Shown here: in pieces, positions 22,466-34,400 of the stretch | Layout of the letters: the number at the start of each line of letters is the position of its first letter | Position numbering within the stretch: the first letter of the stretch is position 1 | Assembly: GCF_041381155.1 (NCBI RefSeq) | Contig: NC_091143.1 | Location: 41,990,996-42,054,995 of the forward strand | Direction: 5' to 3' | DNA from: Argopecten irradians | Lineage: Eukaryota; Mollusca; Bivalvia; Pectinida; Pectinidae | DNA length: 64,000 nt | The notes under the pieces: generated by a model | What the model saw: the letters and a program-made list of their open reading frames with translations, nothing else | Databases searched by the model: none | What the model was told of the DNA's origin: nothing | Translations under genes and position numbers: made by a program

Positions 22466-25400
22466 TCATCGTCTGTATCTGTAACGCTTGAAATGGAACC
22501 ACAGTTGGAAGATGTTATTCTGGAACTGACATCGAAATCCATGTTTGTACGAATATTCCCATTCTCTGTTGACGATCTTAAAGGCGATGTCCTGAAAAAT
22601 ACGCAAATATAACAATGAAGAATTTTTCTGATGCCAATTATATTTATGCAGAAATTGATACAGTATTTAACCTTTTAAAGATAATTATTTAATTACTTAC
22701 ACCTTAGTCATGTAAACACTATTCTTTGGTTTGGTTAGATAACAGCCAGGGTCATTTAAGGACGTGCCATGTTTAGATGGAGGAGAAAAAACGGAGTACC
22801 CAAAGAAAAACAACTGAACAGAGGTCTGTAACTGGCAACTGTTACAGAGGAGATTCGAACTTGTGACCTAGAAGTGGAGGGTTTGTGGTAATATATGTTG
22901 GAGGACATCTTAACCACTCAGCCACCACGGCCCCTACAGTAGTCAGTGTTTGTTTGACCACAGATAAGACCCTAACCTAAATTTCAGTATTTTCTTTATC
23001 CACAAATTAATTTAGGTGAAATAAATCTTAAGGTTACATAGCAAAATCGCAATGAAGGAAATCTGTCAACGATAAAGACTCGCACTTCAGGGACAGACTA
23101 TACAGAAGGAAAGTTTGTCAATAACAGAACATACCTCATAGGGGGGACCTGCGTGGAACTTAAGTGTGGCAAAATCTTTGTCTCCTTCAATCGGTGTCTG
23201 AAATAAACAAAACAAAATTATACAAACGATTATGGTAATACTGAACTCATAAACATTAAGTTAACATCATAAGCATTGATAGCTGGAACAGAGTTTTCAT
23301 TTTCCTAATTTTTTCACATAGCTGATAATGAAAACACTTTGTCTCATTTTAAAAGATTTTTTTTGTTTTTGCAAATATTTGAGGATTTGATGTCTCAATA
23401 CTCTGGACAACATATTGAACAAGATTATTCTCTCTTTTTTCAAATTTGAATCAAGGGTGAAATTTCAAATATTTATTCAACAAAAAAGTAAATATTTAGA
23501 CACAAATTTTGAATACTTACTAGTGTATACTGAGGGGTTTCAGCCTTGTCTATAAGGTCAGGGTAGAAAATCTTCAAGAGAATACAGAAATGGCTATAAC
23601 AAAATCATCTTACAATATTATTTTTGTGTTCGATCTCTTAACATCTTCGATTCAGAGTAAAGATAATGATGATTTTGTCTCATTTGACTCCTGTGACTTT
23701 GAATGAGGATATAGAGGTCAATCATCTGAACAAAATCCATACTTGATAATTTAATTTTCATTCCAGCATTCTCAAGGACCAACAGTGAATTTATATGCTG
23801 CCTTTAGTGAGAAGAATCTAGTGTTATACTGGATAAAATTTTAAGGTGTCAAATGTAATGAATGAACATAACACTTGAAACATTAAGGTGAAATAGCAAT
23901 ACAAAATTTAAAATCGTCGATCAATGGAGAAGTGGTCCGTCTTCAGTAGGATACCTGATACTAAAGATATATTGTGGTAAAACAATTATACAATTACATC
24001 AAACTTATTACTTCCATAGAACTTGTAACCTTGAACGATCACTTACATCAAACTTGTTACCTTCAACAATTACTTACATTGAACTTGTAACCTTGAAAAA
24101 TCACTTACAATTAACTTGTAACCTTGAACAATTACTTGCATTGATCTTATGACCTTGAACAATTACTTACATTGAACTTGTATCCTTGAACAATCTTTGG
24201 AGGTGGGTTGTCAATGTCGTAGTGAGTCTGGTTATACTTGTTCCATTCAAATCCCTAGAAAACAACAAACAATGATTATGTACATTATACTGTCTGTAGC
24301 ACTACACGCACCACAAATCACAAAGTGATTTGAAAATGGATAAAGGTCGAGATATTTTGAGAAAGCACTGAGATAAAGACAAACTAATAGTAAATATTAT
24401 TTATAAGGTACAAAACATCAAACTTTTTTTCCAGAACTTTGATATACAAACTATAAAGCAACCAAAATATGCTATACAGTGAAATTAACCAACACTTCTG
24501 TTGTTATTTCTTCTTCCAAAACCGCAAATAAATCTTTCACCTTTTTTACTCGTAAAATCTTAAGAAATAAATTTCTTATAACTCATCCAATCTTCTTTAT
24601 TGATGAAAGAAAATGTTTTACAAAAGTTTGCTAGGTTGGTACTTACAGTATGGACCCTGTTGAAGAAGCGAGGTTTCCGAGGCCTGTATTTGTCTGACCA
24701 AAGGAAGGCTTGGTGATCAAGAGGAACTTCTACGCTGAAGGTAGCTTCTTCATCATTCATTCCTTCTCTCGCTTTCTTCTCAAACTCTGTCTCTCCATCC
24801 AGCTAAAATACACATCAGATGTTTAAAATACTCAAGACTTTTAATAACAATACTTATGTTTACATCAAATAAATTTGGCAAAAGTATATAAGAAATAGTA
24901 CTGAAAAACAGAATCAGAAATGCAGGCCAAGGTCAAAATGTAGGTCACAATGACACACTTATGGAACACCACACGTCTTGCTTAGCCAAACCCATGAACA
25001 GATAAATAGTTACTTTCACAAGGAGCATAGAATAATAGAGCCCATATAAACTCTTTTTTATGTAGTTCAAAACTGAAATGTAGGTCACAATGACCTTTTT
25101 TGATGCATGACATATTGCATCTCCTAAATGACTCCTGAGACTCAAGATATTGAATTCATTTACAGTACATGTATATGTACAAAGCAGACAATATCTTTAT
25201 TTACAAATATTGTTTAAGAAAAGTAGCTTACCCTGACTTGACCCAGAGTTCTGACTTGTTGCCTGGCTAGTTCTAGTTTCTTCATATCATCAGTAGGATC
25301 GTACACGACCGTGTCGATTTCCAGGTCATTATAGCGTAGAAGTTTTGGGGAGTATTTGCCAGCCTCGTAATCAATATAAGCCTGCTCCTCCAGATCTTCT

Positions 25401-28400
25401 TCCGTGATAACGGCTTCATCCTCACTGAAAACAGGTAATGTAATACTAATGTAATACTAATGTTAACACATATTTATACAAAATATCCAAAAAGACACAT
25501 GTTCTGAGACTCAACATTCGAGTGATGCACTTATTTCTTCCACGATAGCTTGTGTGACGACCATCAATTTCAGGTCCAATACGTCCCTCTATTTATTATG
25601 CTTTACATCATATGCCCCTGCCCTTTCATCATATGCCCCTCTCCTTTCAACATATGCCCCTCCCCTTTCATCACATGCCCATCCCTTTTCATCATATGCC
25701 CCTGCCCTTGCATCACATGCCCATCCCCTTTCATCAAAAGCCCTTCCTCTTTCATCATATGCCCCTCCACTTTCATCACATGCCCCTCCCCTTTCATCAC
25801 ATGCCCCTCCCCTTTCATCACATGCCCCTCCCCTTTCATCACATGACCCTCCCCTTTCATCATATGCCCGTCTCTTTCATCATATGCCCCTCCCCTATCA
25901 TATGCCCCTCCCCTTTCATCACCCCCTTTCATCATATGCCCCTGCCTTTTCATCATATAACCCTCCCCTTTCATCACATACCCTCCCCTTTCATCACATG
26001 CCCCTCCCTTTTCATCATATGCCCTCCCTTTTTATCACATGCCCCTCCCCTTTCACCCCACGCCACTCCCCTTTCATCACATGTCCCTCCCCTTTCATCA
26101 TATGCCCCTCCCCTTTCATCACATGCCCCTCCCACATTCACACTTACTTCTCCTCTTCCCCCTCCTCCTCTGCTGCTTCCCCACTAGGACCAGCTCCAGA
26201 ATTCTCTTCTTCCTCATTTTGTTTTTCACTCTTGATTTCTGGTTGAGCCATTGCAGTCTCTGGACGTGGAGTACTCTCCCTCAGACGTGGAGTACTCTCC
26301 CTTGATGCAGGACTGTCAACTCCAGTTGCAGAAGGAAAGAGTGGTTGTGATTCTATTCCTTGCTACAAAGCAATTTATAAATTTAAATAATGACGTTTCA
26401 TCATATTAATTTATGTGCTTATATAGTTTTTTTGTTGTTTTCTTTAATATTAGTCAAACCTTGCTAGGACTTGCATTTGCTTTGATGCAAGTTGACATTC
26501 ATTCCTCCAGTGAAATCATATTTTAAAATACTTCATTTATATCACATACTTCAATAATTTCAAGATCCAAATAATTTAGGTAACATTGTATGACTATAGA
26601 AACATTTCTATACAGGTATTGATTTCTACTTTCTTTGTGCTTAAACGATTAGTCACTATTACTGGTAGAGAAAATTCTGGCGTTCCTGAAGAAAAACCAC
26701 CAACCTACGGTCAGTACATGGTAAAGTACTCACAACCTATGATATGTAATTTCACTGATGATTTATACTAATCTTATGCTTGACCAAGAATTGAAAGACA
26801 AAGACTTTCTCTCTTCAGAAATATGTTTTGTTGAATGATTACCTCTTGTTTGAGTTTGAAGAGTTTCTGTCGGAGTACCTCCTGGTGTCGCTCCCTCAGC
26901 CTCGTTCTCCCTATATGAGCCTTGAGTTGTTGTAGCAGGGACTCCCAGTAACCTACAAAGTAGAATGGACTCATTTAAAGGCCCACTACCTTTCCGGAGA
27001 AAAAAATAAAGGTTTCTTAAAAACATTAATATCATAAGAAAATACATATCAATGGCCTAAGATGAGGTAACAACACCAAACATATGCAAGATTTCCGGCG
27101 TAATATATATGATAACTGTGGAAATTCATGTGCTGTCTTGCCATCTGGCGCAGTGACAGTCAACTACTGCGCGGTATTTAGGTCAACGGCGGGAATCATA
27201 TGACGACCCGCGTTAAAAAAATTAACATTCTATTTACTTTAATTAAATTGTTCAGAAGATGATGATAGGTATAGTATTAACGGTAAGTTAATAACTTTTG
27301 CGATTCTACAAAAGTATGGATCTCGTTTTACATTCCCATTTTGAAAATTGAAAGCCGTTTCGGAAAGGTAGTGGGCCTTTAATACCATTTATGGTTTAAT
27401 ACAAAATATAAAATTTTCATTAACGTTTAAGAGTAATTAAGATTATGAGGTTAGGTCTTGTAAAACTAGTAATAGTTAGCACCATAATCAGGCATTTTAG
27501 TATAGCCCCTCAAAACTAATGACACATTTCACAGATTTAGGAGAAGTAGATCTAGAACTTCAAGAGAAAGAGAAAAGTAAAATCAAACCATGATGATACT
27601 ATTAAAGCTGTTGTCAAGAAGCTGAGATGTTCATTGTGTTTACTACTTCAAACTTAAACAAAGTTTTATTTCTACAGCTGAACTTTAATTTGTTAACTGA
27701 AATTCATTTACTGATATACATCTGTTTTGGTCCAGGCTTCATTTCTCACACACCATTCAATAAAATATTCAAATAACCCAGTTCACCATGATCTAATCGT
27801 CTAATTATAGTAATTATAGGAACGTACTTGAAGATCATCAGTATACACATCGCTGTCAGATAAAAATTATTCCAACCTCAAGATGAGTAATGTTGGTATA
27901 TACTAACCCACATCCACACCCTCGCCTCCCTTCAGTTTGTTTTTCATCTGCACCTCCAGAGCTACCAGCTGATTAGTGGTCTTTCCTTTGAAGATACCCG
28001 CTACTTCTACATTCACCGATTCATTAATGCCTTCGCGTCTGTCGTGAAATTCTTTTAAAGGAAATTACGTAAAATTTTAATTCAACATTGTAAACTTTAA
28101 CTCCTTCACCCCTAAAATTATATAACGGTATGGTCAAGGCTTTGATTTAGAACAGTGCAAATGTGTCTTTAGGGATGAATCAGTTAAGTGGATAATGGAA
28201 TTCTGGCATATATGATAATCTTCTAATGTTTATTTCACTTTCTCTTAACAGTCTGGCATAGATTTGTAAAATTAGATTCTATAACTTAGTAATGGAATTT
28301 CATATTGAGATTTTAGAAGTAAAGTTTACATTTGATTGGTAACATTGTACAATATATCTATACAAATATGCGTCTGGATTACCTCTCTGACTTGAATCTA

Positions 28401-31400
28401 GTTTCTTCAGTTTACTAAGTTCATCTTTAGTGACCGTGATGATGTCACGCCAGTAGTCGGCATTTTTTCCTTCCTCTAACTCCAGGTATACCTTAATGTC
28501 CTCTAGGAGGTCATCAAGGTCAGGAATGGTGAGGCCCTGTATTGGTAACAAAAGTCAAGGTTAGTCAAGGCTTGTATAGGTAACTAAGGTCAAGGTTATT
28601 CAAGGCTTGTATATATAGGTAACCAAGGTCAAGGTTAGTCAAGGCTTGTATATAGGTAATCAAGGTCAAGGTTAGTCAAGGCTTGTATAGGTAACCAAGG
28701 TCAAGGCTAATCAAGGCCTGTATTGGTAACAAAAGTCAGGTTAGTCACGGCTTGTATAGGTAACCAAGGCCAAGGTTAGTCAAGGCTTATATATAGGTAA
28801 TCAAGGTCAAGGTTAGTCAAGGCTTGTATAGGGATCAATGTAAGTGAAGGCTTGTATAGGTAACCAAGGTCAAGCTTAGTCAAGGCTTATATATAGGTAA
28901 TCAAGGTCAAGGTAGTCAAGGCTTGTATAGGTAAACAAGATCAATGTAAGTCTTGTATAGGTAACCAAGGTCAAGCTTAGTCAAGGCTTATATATTGGTA
29001 ATCAAGGCCAAGGTTAGTCAAGGCTTGTATAGGTAACCAAGGTCAAGGCTAATCAAGGCTTGTATAGGTTACCAAGGTCAAGGATAGTCAAGGCTTGTAT
29101 AGGTAACCAAGGCCAAGGTTATTCCAAGGCTTGTATAAGGTTCAAGGCAGCTTGTATGGACATGTCAAGGCTATATAGGTAACCAATGTCAAGGTTAGCG
29201 CAAAGGTCAAGGATAGTCAAGGCTTGTATAGGTAACCAAGGCCAAGGTTATTCAAGGTATAGGAACCAAGGTCAAGGTTAGTCAAAGCTTGTATGGCAAC
29301 CAAGGTCAAGGTTAGTCTAGGCTTGTATAGGCAACCAAGTAAGCTTGTAAGTGAAGGTTAGTCAAAGCTTGTATAGCTAAGTAACCAAGGTCAATGTAAG
29401 TTAAGTCTTTTATATAGGTAATCAAGGTCAAGGTTAGTCAAGGCTTGTATAGGTAACTAAAGTCAAGGTTAGACAAGTCTGATTACAAGTTCAAGGTCAT
29501 TTAAGATGTATGTTTGCAGACAACAAGGTCAAATATTTGTCAGTTCCTGTATAGATACTGCCAATATCATATATGGTGTTTGGAAAGCTAGAGTACCCAG
29601 AGAAAAATCACCGAACTACAGTTAGTACCCGGCTACTGCAAACAGATGGAATTTGAACTAGAAATGGAGTGTGACCCCTGTACAGTCAGGACTCTATCTA
29701 TAATATGGCATTAAAAAGTGACTTTGGTCATGATCATGAACAGATAACCAACAATTTTTAAATCTACTTACATACAGGTAGGTATAAGGTTCGTGCATTT
29801 CAATTGCGAGATCATCATCTTCTGCATTGATATACTTGGCCAGCAAGTCAATAGGTTTGGCTGTTAAATAAGTAAAAGAAACTTAGGATTTTAAAGAACT
29901 TTTTACGTAAAATTTGAAAGCGATATTGAATTTGTATGTCAAATTACAACTCATAACAGTTAATTTGACATTCTGTGAACTTTAAAAAAAAACACAAAAC
30001 ATTATAAAATTTACAATCAATACTGTACTTATAAAAGTCATGTGTAACTTTGAATTACCTTTTATAAGAAGAAACAAGAGGCCCAAGAGGCCTTGGCGGT
30101 CACCTGAGTGCTGCTACAGAAAGAGCATTGCAAAGTTGATTCAAATCTATAAAAATTATTTACGAATTTAAATAAACTTTTAAGTTGAACTTTCGTATTA
30201 ATATTTTTTTGTTTTTTGTTTTTCATTTTGATAGTTAGTGTATTATGTTACCAAACCTTATGCTTAAAATTCCAATTTGCTTTGCTAACGTTAAACAACA
30301 AAACCAAACTAGAAGTCAGTCAGTGTCAGAGATTTTATAAATTTCACTTTTTAATCTATGTGACCTAAAAATTTAAGCCATTTGGACCCCACTGGGCTCC
30401 ACCCTCAGCCTTTGGGGATGAGACAGGGTCAAAATGACATAATAGCAAAATGTCCTCTTGTGGTTATAATGTTAATCAAAAGTTTGAACAATTTCCAGTA
30501 GAAAATAAACAAAATATACCCAAGAAGTATTCAATATAAACTATAGCAAACTTAGCCTCCTCCCCAGGGGCAAACAAAGAGGCCAAGGGTTATAAAATTC
30601 ACAATTCTGATAAAGCACCACAATATCTTTAGAACACAAGGTCCAATAATAGCATTATTACAAAGGACATGAACTCTATAATATAGTTACCATCGAAAAA
30701 TTTCCTTTTTCAAACTCATCCTAGATCTTGTTGATATAAGGCTACATACAGAGTTTCATCAAAATCAGTTCACATTTACCAAAGTTATCTTGTTCACAAG
30801 TACAATGATAAAATTAGAACAAAGGGCAATAACCTGTACATTATTGTCGAATAATTCCCATTTTTGAACTCGGACGAAATCTTGTTGATATAAGGCTACA
30901 TACAGAGTTTCATCAAAATCAGTTCACATTTACCAAAGTTATCTTGTTCACAAGCACAATGATAAAATTAGAACAAAGGGCAATAACCTGTACGTTATTG
31001 TCGAATTATTTTCTCCATTTTTGAACTCGGACGAAATCTTGTTGATATAAGGCTACATACAAAGTTTCATCAACCTCACAGGTTAACATTTACTCAAGTC
31101 ATCATGTTCACAAAGTTAAGTTAACGCACGATGGACAATAGGCTATTGCAGTAGGTCACTATGACGTATGGTCAGGTGACCTAAAAATAGTAACAGTGAC
31201 CTTGACCTTGACCTGGCAATCCTGAAACTGTATCTTGTCGAAAATATTATGGTCCTTTAAATATGTTTGAAGTTTGATCAAAATCACTCAAGGAATGAAG
31301 CCTCTAGAGCACTGAAAAGGATTTTCTAAAAATAGTAACGGTGACCTTGACCTTGACCCTGCAACCTTGAAACTCAAACTTTTTCAGTCCTTTGTATTTG

Positions 31401-34400
31401 TGTGCAGTTTGATCAAAATCACTCAAGGAATGAAGCCGCTAGAGTGCTGACAAAGAAATTATCTAAAAATAGTAACAGTGACCTTGACCTTAGTCTGGCA
31501 ATCTTCACACTCAAACTTGTCTGAGATATTATGATCCTTTGTCTATGTGTGAAGTGTGATCAAAATCACTCAAGGAATGAAGCCGCTAGGCCGTTTCAGG
31601 GTTGCTGGGACAAGTTCAAGGTCACTGCTACTATTTTTAGAAAATCCCTAGTGCTGATAGGGATTTTCTAAAAATAGTAGCAGTGACCTTGAGCTTGTCC
31701 CAGCAACCCTGAAACTCGAACTCGTCCGAGATCTTGTTAATATTAAGCTACATACAAAGTTGCATCAATCTCGGTTCACATTTACTCAAGTTATCGTGTT
31801 CACAACAAAAAGTTAATGCACGACGGACGACGCACAACAGATGACGACTGACAAAAGGCTTTCGCAATAGGTCACCATGACCTATGGTCAGGTGACCTAA
31901 AAAATAATACATTCGCATCAATAAGTTTGAAATCAAAACATATTTAACATACCTCGTCCATCCTGAATTCTGATCTTAGATCTCATTTTGGCTTGATTCA
32001 AGTGAAACTGAAAAAGATTAAATTTATCTATCAAGTTGGCTTTAAGTTTAAAGAGATATGTCTTTTTGAGTGTAAAGGAAATATCAAGTAAAGTTCATAC
32101 AAAATCTCTGATTTTAATTACTGACTTGCCTTCGTAATTATAACATTGTATTCAGTAATGCAAGACAAAGTCATATAATTCAAGAATTACACAGACAAAG
32201 CCATCAGAGTAAGATGTACTGTATTCAACCCAATAAGTGCCCAGGGCGTTTAAAAAAATTGAAAAATAAGAAGGTGCTAATAAGACGAAATTATTGCAAA
32301 TCTAGAGTTTTGTGAAGTTTTGGTCTAAACTCTTTATTTATGTGTGGGCAATTGAAATCAAGGCCTCAAAAAGGGGGAGGGGCGTTTATAGGGACATGGG
32401 CACTTATTGGGACGAATAAGGTAAGTATATATAGTGAGATACATACACTATCTTCCTGTTTCTCCCATTCTCGGAAATATTCAACCTCTTTCTCTCTCTG
32501 CATCATCTCCTACAAAAAACAAAACAATATACTATGAAGAAATGCTATGAAATAATATTTCCATAATCTAAAAGTATGTGAGCTAAAAGTTACTACACAG
32601 GGAGATAAGGTATCCTGTTTATCTAATATGTCTATCGTCTATCAAATTCACAGTTCTAAAAAATCATCATTTTTTATTATTGCTTCTAGAGATATATCTT
32701 TTATTATTGCATTACAATCAGACTTTGTATTTCCTAATCAGAATAAGAAATTTCTTATTACATCATCATTTAATTAATGCTTTCCAGAGTTATATTTAGT
32801 GCATCTTAATCAAAATTAGATAATCAATTTAAAATAAAAGCTTTTCTGAAGATCAATATAATGACTTAAACATTGCATTTTTCATATATTATAATCATTG
32901 CATAAAACTTACTCTCTCTTTTTCCCATTTTTCTTCATCTTCTTTTTCTCTTTCTCTTCTCTTTTTTCTTCACTTTCAGGATCATTTCATGCAAGTTTCA
33001 TGTCAAATCGCACCGGTCAGTTCAAAATGATGTTTTCATGGTTGTGGCTGTGGCGGCCATCTCGGGATCGAACCCGGAAAAAATAACAACACGTTTGTCG
33101 GGACCTATGTCATCTTCTTTTCAGTCAATCTCTTTCAAAATGTGTTTTCAAATTCGGATCGAAAAATTCACCATTTCAATTTCATGCAAGTTTCAGTCAA
33201 ATTAGAACTTTGAGAAGAAGTTCATGTGTTTTCAAGATGGCGGCTTTGGCGGCTGCACGAATTAATGTCCAATGCAAGTTTCAAATTCGCACCGGTAGAA
33301 CAAAACAAGAAATTCGACCCTAAAAATAACAACACTTTTGTCGGACCATGTCAGGCATGCAACAGGCACCGGTAGAACTTGAGAAGAAGTTCAAAATGTG
33401 TTTTTCAAAAATTGGCTGGCCATCATGGATTTTCGAAAATACATCAACAGGATCCGAGAAACAATTTCTTTAATTTCAAAGGGTTCATATTTCATGGTTC
33501 TGTAATTAGAACTTATTCGTGAAGTTTAATTTTGCAGTCCAGTACCAGGTAATTGTTCTAAATGAAATATTCACAGATCAATAAATTTTAATGGTGTCAA
33601 AATTATTTTCTCATTGTAATTAATTTTGAGTATAGAACTCCAAAATGAAATGAAAACAATAGAAGGTAATTTTCACGAACTCAGTTTAATACACTTTGGT
33701 GCTCTAATTCTACCTACCCTGCTTTCATCCATTTTCTGTTTGTGAAGATGTTGAATCTCATCCTTACTCAGATTTTTCTTTCCTTCTTTCTCTAATTTCT
33801 TTCCCCAGGTAAATGTATCGAGTAAGTGCTCATCTCCAAAGGGGTTGTCAGCATTAGTGTAGCCCTTTAACACACAGAAAAATAACATAAATATTCCAAA
33901 AAATACAGATATATCATATTTAATACAATAAGAACCTTCTGTCCCTATAAGCACCCTCGACTTTTTTGAGGGTTCAATTTCGGGATCCACTTACAATGAA
34001 ATGCCGGTAATACAGACTGAAACTATGAAAACCAAGTAGGTTTTCTATTTGATTTCTTTTGTAAATTGATTAATGACTTACTCTGCTCAATAATTTTGTG
34101 AAATATTTGGTCCTATTTCATAAGTTTGGTTCGGTCTTATTGGTTTAACGTTCTATTAACAGCCAGGGTCATGTAAATAAGGATGTGCCAGGTTTGTTGG
34201 TGGAGGAAAGCTGGAGCACCTGGTTAAAAACCATCGACCAGCGGTCAGTACCTGGCAACTGGCCCACATGGGATTCGAACTTGCAACCCAGAGGTGGAGG
34301 ACCTGTGGTAATATGTCGAGACATCTTAACCACCGCGGCCTCTATTTTGTAAACCCTGGCATGGGCGTTTATTGGATCGAATATGGAACTGGTATTTTGT

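Noticed and set aside
25554-26246. Long proline/serine/histidine-rich open frames on both strands over 25.55-26.25 kb
   Set aside because: They are translations of the 20-bp minisatellite, whose unit has no stops. The real coding here is CACTIN exon 26148-26362 on the minus strand.
28540-29490. CRISPR-like array
   Set aside because: The 35-39-bp units are contiguous with no unique spacers, in a eukaryotic intron. It is a minisatellite.
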